A DNA stretch of 64,000 nucleotides, taken from assembly GCA_903921785.1 (NCBI GenBank), contig CAIXRH010000131.1:1-64000 (forward strand), given 5' to 3'. The notes below the pieces were generated by a model. The model was not told the DNA's origin and did no database searches. It saw nothing but the letters and a program-made list of their open reading frames with translations. Position numbers and translations under genes: made by a program. Position 1 is the stretch's first letter. Each line of letters begins with the position of its first letter. The DNA comes from an uncultured Pseudomonadota bacterium (lineage in GTDB: Bacteria; Myxococcota_A; UBA796; SXON01). Of the stretch, positions 9,185-18,102 are shown piece after piece.

Positions 9185-11038
9185 GTGCGTTGGACCTTGG
9201 CCGCGATCGCCCTCTCCCTCGCCGGCGCGATGCTGGTGATCGCGCCCGTGCTCGCGTCGCCGACCGACACGATCGTTGGCGGGTGGATCCACCCCGATTG
9301 CCTGGGGAACCACTGGCTGCTGGAGTGGGTCACCGACCAGGTGCTCCACGGGCGGAGCCTGGTCCACAACGACCGGTATTACTGGCCGATCGGCGATTCG
9401 CCGTGGCTCGCCGGCAACGGCAGCGACGGGTTCTTGTACCTGCCGTGGCACCTCCTGCTCGGCTGGCCGATGGCCTCGACCGCCCACACGCTCACCATCC
9501 TCACCCTCGACGGCGTGGGGGCGTACGCGCTCGCGCGGGCGGCAGGGGCGTCGCGGCCGGCCTCGCTCGCGGCGGCGCCCACGGCGGCGATGATGGTCTA
9601 CGCCTCCCAGGAGCTCGGCGCGGGGCGGTTCACCCAGGTGGACTTCGGCTTCTTGGCGTTCTTCCTCGCGAGCTGGCTGCGGTTGCTCGACGCGCCGTCG
9701 GCGAAGCGGGCGGTGCTCAGCGGGGTGCTCCTCGCCGCCACGTCGGTGCTCTACTGGTACTACGGGTTTTTCGGGGTCATGGCGGGCGGCTTGCTCCTGC
9801 TCGCGCGCGGGCGCGCGCTCAAGTCCGCGGCGTTGTGGAAGGCCCTCGGCGTGTTCGCGGTGAGCTACCTCGTGCTCGTGGCCCCGGTTCTGTGGGTCTT
9901 CGTCCGCCACTACGGCGACATCCCGGGCACCGCCGAGGACAACCTCTTCCCTCACCCCGAGTGCCTCGCGGACAGCTGTTGGCCGTGGTCGGCCGGCTCG
10001 ATCCTCCAGCCCGACACGATCCCGTTCATGGTCCACGGGGGGCGGCACTCCGGTCGGGCCCTCCCGATCTCCACGGCGATCCTCGGCTTCATCGGGCTGC
10101 GCGCGCGGAAGGACGCGGTGGGGCGTGGCCTCGCGCTCGTCGCCCTGCTCTTTGTGCTCCTGATGGCCGGCCCGCTCTTCCCGCACGGCCCGTTCGAGCT
10201 CATCTACGGCCTCGCCGGCCCGCTCCGCCGCTTCTGGTGGCCGTATCGGCACGTCGTCGTGCTCAACCTCGTGTGGATCACCCTTGCCGCCCTGGCGGTG
10301 GACCGGCTGCTCGCCCGTCCGGCGATCCAGGCCCGCTTCGGGCCGAAGGCGGCGACCGCGATCGGCGTCGTGCTCGCCCTCTCCATCCCCGCCCAGCTCG
10401 AGGCGGCCGGCGCGCCCTACCGGGCGCTGTTCTCCGAGGCCAAGGTGCCGGTGCCGTTCTACCAGGAGGTCGGAAAACTCCCGGGAGACGTGCTCATCGA
10501 GCCGCCCTTGAGCCCCGACCTCGCGGCCTCGCAGGCCCCGTTGATGTACCAGCTCGACCACCACAAGACCCTGCTCAACGGCCACGCGCTCTGGGTGGAG
10601 CGGGTGCGGCCGGACGAGTGGGACCGCTTCGTGGACGGCAACACCTTCCTCTTCTCGATGCGGCGCCTCGAACGCGGGGAGATCACCGACGGGGTCTTCC
10701 GGTTCCACACCGAGGACCTCCAGTCGCTCCTCGACCGAGGCGTGCGTACCGTGACCCTGAATCGGGAGTACTTCCCCGTGAAGTACCCGGAGGTCACGAC
10801 CGCGTACGCCGCCGTCTTCACGACGCTCTTCGGCGAGCCCGCGGTGAAGTCGGGGAGCAAGGCGGCGGCCTGGGACATGGGCCGGTGGAACGGCGCCACC
10901 GAGGCCCCGTTCGCGGCGTTCGACTGGCCGAAGGCGATCACCCACGGCGGCCCGACCCTCCCCACCCAGGCCGCCTCGGCCCCGTCGTTGGGCTTCTCGA
11001 TGCCCCAGCCCCCCAAGCCGCCCAAGCGGAAGGAGTGA
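9185..11038 (+). CDS. Polytopic membrane protein, GT-C/YfhO-like architecture
   Basis: A 617-residue protein with about ten or more hydrophobic helices (first at 2-25) and a hydrophilic C-terminal part of roughly 200 residues. The loop after the first helix has acidic/aromatic residues (IHPDCLGNHWLLEW, YYWPIGDSPWLAG) reminiscent of GT-C lipid-linked glycosyltransferases, but I cannot assign a family. I start at GTG 9185, directly before the first helix and 5 nt after TAGGCT. An in-frame GTG at 9122 lies inside a repeat and would add 21 charged residues. hutF begins 6 bp downstream with its own Shine-Dalgarno sequence. Confidence 0.7.
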   Translation: MRWTLAAIALSLAGAMLVIAPVLASPTDTIVGGWIHPDCLGNHWLLEWVTDQVLHGRSLVHNDRYYWPIGDSPWLAGNGSDGFLYLPWHLLLGWPMASTAHTLTILTLDGVGAYALARAAGASRPASLAAAPTAAMMVYASQELGAGRFTQVDFGFLAFFLASWLRLLDAPSAKRAVLSGVLLAATSVLYWYYGFFGVMAGGLLLLARGRALKSAALWKALGVFAVSYLVLVAPVLWVFVRHYGDIPGTAEDNLFPHPECLADSCWPWSAGSILQPDTIPFMVHGGRHSGRALPISTAILGFIGLRARKDAVGRGLALVALLFVLLMAGPLFPHGPFELIYGLAGPLRRFWWPYRHVVVLNLVWITLAALAVDRLLARPAIQARFGPKAATAIGVVLALSIPAQLEAAGAPYRALFSEAKVPVPFYQEVGKLPGDVLIEPPLSPDLAASQAPLMYQLDHHKTLLNGHALWVERVRPDEWDRFVDGNTFLFSMRRLERGEITDGVFRFHTEDLQSLLDRGVRTVTLNREYFPVKYPEVTTAYAAVFTTLFGEPAVKSGSKAAAWDMGRWNGATEAPFAAFDWPKAITHGGPTLPTQAASAPSLGFSMPQPPKPPKRKE

Positions 11039-11044
11039 CGATCG

Positions 11045-12370
11045 ATGTACTGGCTCAAGCCTGACGCCGTGCTCGTGGAGGGGACCCTCCGTCCGGACGT
11101 GTGCGTGCTCGTGAGCGGGGGAGACGGGGAGGGGACGATCCTCAGCGTCGGCGCGCCGCTCGCCCACGACGGGGTGCCGGTGATCCCGCTGCCGAAGCGC
11201 GTCCTGCTCCCCGGCTTCGTCAACGCCCACAGCCACGCCTTCCACCGCGCGCTCCGCGGGTGGGTGCAGCACGCGGCGCCGGGGATGGACGGCGGCGAAG
11301 CCTGGCGTGAGGCGATGTTCTCGCTGGCCTCCCGGCTCGACCCCGAGGCGCTGGAGGCGGTGAGCACGCTCGCGTTCGCCGAGATGGTGCGCGCCGGGTT
11401 CACCAGCGTGGGCGAGGTGCACGAGCTGCACCACCAGGCGGACGGCACGCCCTACGCCGACCCGGACGAGCTGGCGCTCCGCATCGCCGCGTCGGCCCGG
11501 CGGGTTGGGCTGCGGATGGTCCTGCTCCGCGGCGCCCGCGCCGTCGCTTCGCCGCGGGAAGCCCGGTTCGTTGACGCCGCCCCGGACGCGCCCCTCGCTG
11601 CGATCGCCCGCCTCCGCGCCCGCGGCCTCGACGTGGGGCTCTCTCCGGTGGACGCCCTGGCGTGTCCCCCCGCGTGGCTCCGCGCCTTCTCCACCGCGCC
11701 CGTGGTGATCCACGCCCGCGTCGGCGCCGACCCCGGAGAGGACGCCCGCTGCCGCGCCGCCACCGGCCGGAGCGCCGTGGAGCTCCTCGCGGACACCGGG
11801 CTGCTCGGGCCGCGCTTCACCGCCGTGCACACCATCCACACCGACGCGGACGGGCGCCGCCTGCTCCACGACACGCAAGCCGGTGTGTGCGCTTGTCCCA
11901 CCTCCGCGCTCGACCTTGGCAGCGGCTTCTTCCCCGCCGCGGAGGTGGACGCCCCGTTGTGCATCGGCACCGACAGTCAGGCGTCGATCGATCCCTTCGC
12001 GGAGCTGCGCGCCCTGGAGTGGAACGCCCGCGCGGCCGCCGGTCGCCGCGACGTGACCGCCCACCTCAACGCGGATGGCCTCGCTGCGACCCTGCTTCAA
12101 CGCGGCACCGAGCACGGGGCGCGCGCCCTCGGCCTCCACACGGGCCGCATCGCCCCTGGCTACCCGGCCGACCTCGTGGCCATCGACACCGCCCGCCTCG
12201 AATTCGGCGCGTCGCGCCTGCTCCCCGCCATCGTGTTCAACGGCAGCCCGGCCGCGGTGCGCGACGCCTGGGTCGGCGGTCGCCACGTGGTCCGCGACGG
12301 GCGCGTGCCCGGAGGGGAGGCGATCGTGGCCGAGGCGGAGCGGGCGCTGCGGCGGATCGCGCATGGATAG
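11045..12370 (+). CDS. hutF: Formimidoylglutamate deiminase HutF
   Basis: HutF, an amidohydrolase, deiminates N-formimino-L-glutamate in the five-step histidine degradation route. The 441-residue protein shows the metal-binding start of the barrel (GFVNAHSHAFHRALRGW), the HutF-typical GEVHELHH, a third metal His (VVIHARV), VHTIHTD, and the late CIGTDSQASIDPF with the catalytic Asp. GGAAGGAG precedes ATG 11045. The other hut genes are not in the window, so function rests on motifs alone. Confidence 0.88.
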   Translation: MYWLKPDAVLVEGTLRPDVCVLVSGGDGEGTILSVGAPLAHDGVPVIPLPKRVLLPGFVNAHSHAFHRALRGWVQHAAPGMDGGEAWREAMFSLASRLDPEALEAVSTLAFAEMVRAGFTSVGEVHELHHQADGTPYADPDELALRIAASARRVGLRMVLLRGARAVASPREARFVDAAPDAPLAAIARLRARGLDVGLSPVDALACPPAWLRAFSTAPVVIHARVGADPGEDARCRAATGRSAVELLADTGLLGPRFTAVHTIHTDADGRRLLHDTQAGVCACPTSALDLGSGFFPAAEVDAPLCIGTDSQASIDPFAELRALEWNARAAAGRRDVTAHLNADGLAATLLQRGTEHGARALGLHTGRIAPGYPADLVAIDTARLEFGASRLLPAIVFNGSPAAVRDAWVGGRHVVRDGRVPGGEAIVAEAERALRRIAHG

Positions 12371-12421
12371 GCGCGCGCGGGGCTTGTCCGCGGCGCGGCG
12401 GCGTGGGATGTTCGCAGCGAC

Positions 12422-12553
12422 ATGAAGCCCGAGACGAAGGAAGCGCTGTACTGGATCGGCGGCGCCTTGCTGGTGGCGCTCGCCGTAGGGGCGTGGCTGT
12501 TCGCCACCTCGCCCCCGTTCGATGAGCTGGCCACCCGGTACTCGATCCTGTGA
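12422..12553 (+). CDS. 43-residue single-helix membrane peptide
   Basis: The short frame reads as a charged N-terminus (MKPETKEALYW), one clear membrane helix (IGGALLVALAVGAWLFA, about 12-28) and a short polar tail. Its TGA overlaps the GTG start of the next gene (GTGA), implying translational coupling to the SGNH hydrolase. Function unknown; it may be a small partner of that protein. Confidence 0.6.
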   Translation: MKPETKEALYWIGGALLVALAVGAWLFATSPPFDELATRYSIL

Positions 12554-13557
12554 AGGCGCCTCGCTGGTACCAGGTCGCCGCGGCGCTCATCCTCGTGGGC
12601 GTGGGCGTCGGCGCCGGGTGGGTCCTCACCCACCGGCCCGCGGAGCGCTCCGCCGTCATCGCCGAGCCGTGGGCGGAGATGGATCGGATGCCCTGGCTCA
12701 AGGCCAACCTCGTCGACGCGAAGATGGTCATCCCCGACCGCCCGCACTCCCGCGACGAGGCGGAGGCGCACCGCAACGGCACCGCCTCCATCGGCCGGGT
12801 GCGGCGGTTCCTGGTCAGCACCAACGCCGATCACCTGCGGATGGGGCCGCTCCCGGCGAAGACGCCCGGTCGGCTCCGCATCGCCGCGGTCGGCGACTCG
12901 GTCACCTTCGGCTGGGGGCTCCCGCCGGAAGAAGCGTGGGTCACGCTCCTGCAAGGCGAGCTGAAGTCCCGCGGCCACGACGTGGAGGTGCTCAACGCGG
13001 GCACGCCGGGCGCGTCCGTGGCCTCGCTCGGGGCGTGGTGCCGCTCGCAGGTGAAGAAGCTCGGGGTGGACCGGGTGATCTGGACCCGCCGGCTCCCGCC
13101 GCCGGAGATGGGCGGGGCCGAGGGGTACGCCCAGGGCGTGCGGGACTGTGAGGCGGCCACCGGGGCGCCGGTGGTGGTCTTCCTGCCCCCGATCTCCCGG
13201 TTCGACCTCCACGGGCTCCGCGACGGCCCGGCCGAGCGCGGCCAGATCCTGGCGCGGCTCGGGCCCACGGCCAACGTCACCGAGCTCACCGACGGCTTCC
13301 GCGCGGCGCAGGGCCAACGCGGGGAGACGCTCCAGGTGGACGCGAAGGGGCTCTCGGTCGTGGACCTGGAGACCGGGAAGGTGTGGCTCTCGCTCCCGGC
13401 GCGGTCGGGCGACGAACTCCCGCCCGCCATCGGGAAGCTCTTCGAGCGGGAGCCGACGGTGGCCGAGGCGCTGATCTACGACGGCGGCCACCCCGACGCG
13501 GAGGGCAGCAAGGGGATGGCGAAGCTCATCGCCGACGTCGTCGAGCCCACGCTGTAG
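12550..13557 (+). CDS. Membrane-anchored SGNH/GDSL-like hydrolase 1
   Basis: The 335-residue protein has an N-terminal helix (8-26) that anchors or exports it, then an SGNH-type domain: block I AAVGDSVTFGWGL with the catalytic Ser near residue 118, the Gly of NAGTPGAS, and a C-terminal DGGHPDAEG with the catalytic Asp/His pair. Such enzymes act as acyl esterases on glycans or lipids. The GTG start overlaps the stop of the 43-residue peptide. A second SGNH gene follows 3 bp after the stop. Confidence 0.78.
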   Translation: MKAPRWYQVAAALILVGVGVGAGWVLTHRPAERSAVIAEPWAEMDRMPWLKANLVDAKMVIPDRPHSRDEAEAHRNGTASIGRVRRFLVSTNADHLRMGPLPAKTPGRLRIAAVGDSVTFGWGLPPEEAWVTLLQGELKSRGHDVEVLNAGTPGASVASLGAWCRSQVKKLGVDRVIWTRRLPPPEMGGAEGYAQGVRDCEAATGAPVVVFLPPISRFDLHGLRDGPAERGQILARLGPTANVTELTDGFRAAQGQRGETLQVDAKGLSVVDLETGKVWLSLPARSGDELPPAIGKLFEREPTVAEALIYDGGHPDAEGSKGMAKLIADVVEPTL

Positions 13558-13560
13558 CCC

Positions 13561-14562
13561 ATGCGCCGCGCGCTCCTCCGGTTGGGCCTGGTGGCGGTGG
13601 GCCTCACGGCCGGCGCAGCGGTGCTGGAGGTCGGTCTCCGCGCCACGGGCGGCGGCGTGCGGGCGCAGGTGGGGCTGTTCGAGGTGGCGGAGGGCCGGGT
13701 GCGGCTGCGGCCGTGCGCGGAGGATCGGGTGCGCGGCCCCGACGGGCGGGTGACGGCGGTGGTGACGGACCCCGAGGGGCTCCGTACGATCCACCCCTGC
13801 GAGCGGGGAGGCGCGGGGGTGCTGGTCCTCGGCGACTCGCAGGTCTTCGGGCTCGGGGTGGAGGCCAAGGAGGCGTTCCCCGCGTGGCTCGGCGCGGTGA
13901 ACGCGGGCGTGCCCGACTACGGGATCGCGGACAGCCTTGCGGCGGGTGATACATGGATGACACATTCGACACATCCAGATGTATCAACTGTGTTGGTGGT
14001 GCTGAACCAGGCGAACGACTGGGAGGACGGCATGCTCCCGGCCGGCGAGCGCAATGAGGTCCACCGGGGCTACCTGTTCCGGGCGGGGCGTCTTGGTGCG
14101 GCGGGGCGGAGTTTCTGGTCGTCGCCCCTCGCCGACAGCGCGCTGGCGTACCGCCTCTGGGCGCGACTGAACCCCGTGCCGCGGGACCCGCCCGGCGAGT
14201 GGCTCACGGCGCCGGCCACGCAGGCGGCCGCCTCCATGGCCTTTGCGTCCGCGGTGCGCTCCTTCGCGGCGGAACATACGGAGCTGCGGGTGGTCCCCGT
14301 CTGGCTCCCCGCCGATCTCGCCACGAGCGAGGCGCGCGCCGGGGAGAGTGTGCTCGCGCGCGGCGCGGACCTGGCCTCGCTTCGCCCCTGGGCCGACACG
14401 ACGCTCCGTGATCAGGTGGCCGCCGCGCTCGGCGACCTGCCCCTCGTGGACCTCACCGACAGCCTCCGGGACCCGGCGAACTTCCTGCCCCACGACTTCC
14501 ACCTCAGCGAGCAGGGCCACGCCGCGGTGGGGGCGCGGTTGCGCGAGGTGCTCGGGGGGTGA
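13561..14562 (+). CDS. Membrane-anchored SGNH/GDSL-like hydrolase 2
   Basis: A 333-residue protein with an N-terminal hydrophobic segment (1-25), block I VLVLGDSQVFGLGVE, NAGVPDYG, and a terminal HDFHLSEQGH carrying the Asp/His pair. It is only distantly similar to its upstream neighbour, so the pair may be an old duplication or two related esterases. The stretch at 13948-13987 has AT-rich codons unlike the rest of the gene and forms a 12-bp stem with a 2-nt bulge. Confidence 0.75.
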   Translation: MRRALLRLGLVAVGLTAGAAVLEVGLRATGGGVRAQVGLFEVAEGRVRLRPCAEDRVRGPDGRVTAVVTDPEGLRTIHPCERGGAGVLVLGDSQVFGLGVEAKEAFPAWLGAVNAGVPDYGIADSLAAGDTWMTHSTHPDVSTVLVVLNQANDWEDGMLPAGERNEVHRGYLFRAGRLGAAGRSFWSSPLADSALAYRLWARLNPVPRDPPGEWLTAPATQAAASMAFASAVRSFAAEHTELRVVPVWLPADLATSEARAGESVLARGADLASLRPWADTTLRDQVAAALGDLPLVDLTDSLRDPANFLPHDFHLSEQGHAAVGARLREVLGG

Positions 14563-14595
14563 GGACGCTGGCCCACGGGGAGGGGAGGCGAATCA

Positions 14596-14673
14596 CGTCA
14601 AAGGGTTGGAGCGGGCGGCACGGACAATCCACGCGGTGGAGGTCGGCGGTCGAGGAGCCGCTGGGGCGAGAAT
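14596..14673 (-). repeat. Intergenic repeat, family 1, copy A
   Basis: Read on the minus strand it gives ATTCTCGCC, then CTCCTCGACCGCCGACC, then a block ending CCAACCCTTTGACG. The same order and spacing occur at 31559-31637, 33982-34061, 42510-42579, 49369-49444 and 56373-56448. All copies lie between genes. Confidence 0.75.
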
Positions 14674-15090
14674 GGGGTGGGGGCGGGAGATACCGGCGCC
14701 ACGCGTCGAACTTTGCCGGGGTCATCGACAGCCGAAGTAGGCGTGTAGAACAAGAGGGAGAGTTTCGTTTTGCGTAATCGAAACCATCCCCGCGGTGAGG
14801 AGAACGCGAGGGATTAGGAGGAAGATCGAACCGGAAGGGACTCGATGAGTGAGCCGACGGAGCCCCGAGGTCACGAGGACACGGCGCGCATCCGCGTGGC
14901 CGCGGGCGTGCCGGAGACTGCGTACCTGTACGGATGGTTAGCGTCCCCTTCGGCGTTTTCGCGCGCTCGTCGCCCCAATCTCCAACGCGCCCGTGTCCGC
15001 GGCGGTGAGAGCATCGACGCCGACGCGCTCCTCCTGCAGGCACCTCCCGGGGCCGCTGGCGTCGTCACGGGTTGCGCGGTAGGCAGGTAA
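14674..15090. other. Non-coding or weakly coding stretch
   Basis: Past the repeat copy this gap holds an AT-richer patch (about 14700-14830) and one doubtful small frame (separate entry). I see no RNA gene or recognised element. Confidence 0.4.
14845..15090 (+). CDS. Doubtful 81-residue hypothetical protein
   Basis: A frame starting MSEPTEPRGHED with GGAAGGGA five or so nt before its ATG. It has no recognisable domain, signal peptide or neighbour in the same orientation, and its Arg/Ala-rich composition is what random GC-rich sequence gives. It could be a spurious frame in the longest gap of the window. Confidence 0.2.
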   Translation: MSEPTEPRGHEDTARIRVAAGVPETAYLYGWLASPSAFSRARRPNLQRARVRGGESIDADALLLQAPPGAAGVVTGCAVGR

Positions 15091-15138
15091 TGCCCGGCGC
15101 GGCACGTCTCGGACGACCCCGGGCGCGCCGCGCCGGCA
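15091..15138 (-). terminator. Inverted repeat ending the four-gene operon
   Basis: TGCCCGGCGCGGC (15091-15103) pairs with GCCGCGCCGGCA (15127-15138) with one bulged C. It begins just past the stop of the last minus-strand gene at 15142. No T-tract. Confidence 0.5.
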
Positions 15139-15141
15139 CGA

Positions 15142-15606
15142 CTACTGCGTCGCGCGGTTCCAGCTCGAGGTGGCGCCGTCGTTGCAGGCCCACACTTCGT
15201 CCAGGCCGGTCCCCCGATTGTGCCAGAGGATCACTTGCCCGGTGACACCGGGAAGCGTGGCTGCATCAGGATCGTTGACCCCCAAGTCGCGGTGGAGGTT
15301 GATGCCCCCCAAGAACACACCGACCCCCGCGGACGTGACCTTTGCGACGACGTTGGCCTGCGACTCGAAGGAGGCAACATCCCCTCCCGGAGTCCGCTTC
15401 TCCACTCGATGCACGCCCTGCCGCACGAGCGTTCCGTGCACGTTGACCTTCCCCGACTCGAAGACCTCGAAGAGCTCCTTGCCGCCTCCGCCTCCGTCGT
15501 GTTCAATCAAGAACCTGCGGTTCGTCTCGTCGTTGTTGTTGTCGATGCGGAAGATAATCGAACCGCTGAATCCCGGGCCACCGGGATTCACAAAGTAGTC
15601 GGCCAT
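15142..15606 (-). CDS. Small beta-rich paralogue C
   Basis: A 154-residue protein of unknown function, one of three paralogues in this operon. Shared features in order: a polar N-terminus with an R-I-D-N-x-N type segment, D-G-G-G-x-G, L-F-E-V-x-E-S-G-K-V-x-V, a middle F-x-S-x-x-x-x-V-A-K-x-x-S-A-G segment, G-G-I-N-L, and a C-terminal strand ending in a Trp-containing tail. The FEV-x-E-S-G-KV stretch resembles short beta repeats in phage tail fibres and head-fibre proteins, but no family is certain. No signal peptide. GAGGTGAACG precedes the ATG. Confidence 0.75.
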   Translation of the reverse strand: MADYFVNPGGPGFSGSIIFRIDNNNDETNRRFLIEHDGGGGGKELFEVFESGKVNVHGTLVRQGVHRVEKRTPGGDVASFESQANVVAKVTSAGVGVFLGGINLHRDLGVNDPDAATLPGVTGQVILWHNRGTGLDEVWACNDGATSSWNRATQ

Positions 15607-15631
15607 CGTTCACCTCGGAAGAATGGGTTCA

Positions 15632-16087
15632 TCACGCGTTGGACCAGCTGTTACCGCCCGCGCACACCATCAGGTGGAAGGTGCCGCCGCCAGCGTCGAA
15701 GAGTACTACATCCCCGGCAATCCCGACACGCGAGCCGTGGGGGGTGGCCGTGAGAAGAGGCAGATTGACCCCGCCCGTGGTGAACCGACCCAACCCGTCG
15801 GACTCAATCCGCGCCACCTCGGTGCCGTTGCTGGAGAAGGCGATCGGATCGCCGCCCCCAACCACCTTGTGGTTGAACTGCATCGTCCCAGAGGACTCCA
15901 GCGGTCCGCGCAGGTGGACGTCGCCGGACTCGTCCACCTCGAAGACGCGCCGAGTCAGCCCGCCACCGTCGTTTTCGACCGCGAACACCTCCGTACCGCT
16001 GTTGTTGTCGTTGTCGATCCAGACCACGATTCCATCGGCCGACCCAGGGGGAGCCCCAGGGTTGAGCCAGACATCCGCATCAGGCAT
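15632..16087 (-). CDS. Small beta-rich paralogue B
   Basis: A 151-residue paralogue of the flanking genes, beginning MPDADVWLNPGAPPG. It shares VVWIDNDNN, NDGGGLTRRVFEVDESGDV, FSSNGTEVARIESDGLG, GGVNLPLL and a terminal FHLMVCAGGNSW. It has no signal peptide. AAGGAGAGTG precedes its ATG. The next gene starts 25 bp downstream and the FG-GAP gene ends 41 bp upstream. The order paralogue-lipoprotein-paralogue-paralogue suggests the small proteins act with the FG-GAP lipoprotein. Confidence 0.75.
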   Translation of the reverse strand: MPDADVWLNPGAPPGSADGIVVWIDNDNNSGTEVFAVENDGGGLTRRVFEVDESGDVHLRGPLESSGTMQFNHKVVGGGDPIAFSSNGTEVARIESDGLGRFTTGGVNLPLLTATPHGSRVGIAGDVVLFDAGGGTFHLMVCAGGNSWSNA

Positions 16088-16128
16088 GACACACTCTCCT
16101 TTGAGGTTGACGTTCTCGAACCACCGTA

Positions 16129-18102
16129 TCAGGGGCCTGCGGCCCCACGTAACACATAGACCCAGCCACCGAGCACATGCTGGCCGCTGTTCAGCACGAT
16201 GTCAGCGAACCCATCGACATCCACGTCGCCCAGCGCATAGGCCGGACGGACATCATCGACGAACCCGCCGAGTCGGTCCCCGCTTGATCCGAGGATCGTT
16301 GCGTCCGCGTCACGCATGTCGGTGATGGCGGGGCTGATCGGCCCATAGAACAAAAACGCCACGCCTCCGTCGCCGTAGTAGCCGTCCGCGAGGATCGCGT
16401 CGTCAAAGGAGTCCCCGTTCACATCTCCGACGAACTGGAACGAGCCGGTGTAGCCCGCATGCTCGGAGCCGTCGAGGGTGACGGAGGCGTCCGCCACCGA
16501 GCCATCGGCCAGCGGAGGATCGGTGAAAACATAGGCCCGGCCTGGGTACGCGAACCCGGAGCCGTACATCGGTGCGTCGACGAGGAGGTCCGCGCGTCCC
16601 GAGGCGTCGTGGTCCCCACGGGCGTCAAGGTACGTCCCGAAGCGGCCCTCTCCGACGATGCGCCCGTCCGCCAGTTGGCCCTCCGCCGGGGCGCTCCGGA
16701 GGGTGGACCCCGAGAACAGGTGAACGACGCCTGCGCGCGCCGCATCCAACGGCGCGCCCACCGCGAGGTCAAGGTACCCGTCCCCATCCAGGTCTCCCGC
16801 GCTGGTCGAGCAGCCGAACCAGGTCCCCGGGTCTCCCCGGAGGCGCACGTCCGTGTCCTGGCCCGCCTGGATCTCCCCGGGAGGGATCGGACCCCAGGTC
16901 AGATAGACCGCGCCGCTCTCGGCCCCCTGCATGGGTGTGCCGGCGACCAGGTCATCGAAGCCGTCTCCGTCGAGGTCTGCCGCCATCGGGCTGAAGGTCA
17001 GGCGGTCCGCCACGTCCTCACCCACCAGCGTGGCGTACGCCGATTCGTACGAGGCCCCAGCCCCCACCGGACCCGTGAAGACGTCGATGGCTCCGGCAGC
17101 GTACGCCGAAGTCGAGTCGCCCTCCACGCCCACGAGGAGGTCGCCGAGCCCATCCCCGTCGAGATCGCCGCCCCCGTGGAGGCCGGTTCCGAAGGACGGC
17201 GGCGAGTTCCCGTCGATGAGGGTGTACGCGGTGTCGGTGGCGATGACCACGACTCCAGACGCGGAGCCGACGTCGGAGACGATCGCGACCTGGTTGGCGT
17301 AGTACCCCGTGATGAGGAGGTCGGGCACCCCGTCGCCTTGGACGTCCCCCGCGCCGACATTCCACACCGCGTCGAACAACCCCAGGGCTTCGATCTTCGC
17401 GATCGCGATGTCGTCCACAGCCAAGGTACCCGAGTACGGACAGGTCAGCGCGACCCCGTCGCAATTCTGGTCAACGGCGTCGTTGCAGACGTCCCTGGCC
17501 AAGGGATGGAGTTCGGGGTCCACGTCGTCGCAGTCGAGCGCGATCGCGACGTGTCCCGAGGGGAGCTCGCAGCTGACGTCCGGCGCAGCCGCCGCGTCCC
17601 CATAGCCATCGCCATCCGCGTCGGGCCAGGAGGGTGCGGCATCCGCCGCGTCGTCCTCGTTCGTCAGGCCGTCACAATCGTCGTCCCAAGGTGTCGTGCA
17701 CAGCTCGGGAAGGCTGGGGTTTGCCGCTGAGTTCCCGTCGTTGCAGTCCCCGGAGGTGGCGGCGTAGCCCGCCGGAGGATCACAGCCGCTCGCGGTCACA
17801 GCGCTGTCGCCGAACCCGTCGGCGTCGGCATCCGAATACCAAGTCGGCGCGTCTTTCGCCCCCACATCCGCCGATCCGTCGCAGTCGTCGTCCCGGCCAT
17901 TGCACGTTTCCACAGCGCCCGGGTGCACGTCCGCGCGCGTGTCATCGCAATCCACGGTCGCGTCGAAGCCGTCACCATCCGAATCCGCCGCCCCCGACTC
18001 TGCCGCCTCGGTGTCCGGCGACGCCGGCTCCGCGTCCCCAAGCGTTCCACCGGCCGGTGCGCAGGCCGGCAGAGCCACCAGCGCCACCCAAGCGTGGCGC
18101 AT
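16129..18102 (-). CDS. Lipoprotein with MopE-like repeats and FG-GAP beta-propeller
   Basis: The 657-residue protein starts MRHAWVALVALPAC (lipobox). Residues about 30-230 carry MopE-like D-C-D-D / C-N-G-R-D-D-D-C-D-G units. The remainder is a propeller of FG-GAP/integrin-alpha type, with repeated GDLDGDGLGDLLVG, ADLDGDGFDDLVAG, GDLDGDGYLDLAVG and GDVNGDSFDDAILA, each a likely calcium loop. The start at 18102 overlaps the upstream stop as TGATG, so translation is coupled. Such proteins are surface adhesins or scaffolds; the partner is unknown. Confidence 0.88.
   Translation of the reverse strand: MRHAWVALVALPACAPAGGTLGDAEPASPDTEAAESGAADSDGDGFDATVDCDDTRADVHPGAVETCNGRDDDCDGSADVGAKDAPTWYSDADADGFGDSAVTASGCDPPAGYAATSGDCNDGNSAANPSLPELCTTPWDDDCDGLTNEDDAADAAPSWPDADGDGYGDAAAAPDVSCELPSGHVAIALDCDDVDPELHPLARDVCNDAVDQNCDGVALTCPYSGTLAVDDIAIAKIEALGLFDAVWNVGAGDVQGDGVPDLLITGYYANQVAIVSDVGSASGVVVIATDTAYTLIDGNSPPSFGTGLHGGGDLDGDGLGDLLVGVEGDSTSAYAAGAIDVFTGPVGAGASYESAYATLVGEDVADRLTFSPMAADLDGDGFDDLVAGTPMQGAESGAVYLTWGPIPPGEIQAGQDTDVRLRGDPGTWFGCSTSAGDLDGDGYLDLAVGAPLDAARAGVVHLFSGSTLRSAPAEGQLADGRIVGEGRFGTYLDARGDHDASGRADLLVDAPMYGSGFAYPGRAYVFTDPPLADGSVADASVTLDGSEHAGYTGSFQFVGDVNGDSFDDAILADGYYGDGGVAFLFYGPISPAITDMRDADATILGSSGDRLGGFVDDVRPAYALGDVDVDGFADIVLNSGQHVLGGWVYVLRGAAGP

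Noticed and set aside
8915-12364. Very long open antisense frame opposite the membrane protein and hutF genes
   Set aside because: Its product is Arg/Gly/His-rich without domains. Such frames are expected opposite GC-rich genes, and the plus-strand proteins have clear motifs.
14845-15090. Confident small gene in the longest gap
   Set aside because: Kept only as a low-confidence entry because composition and lack of domains do not separate it from chance.
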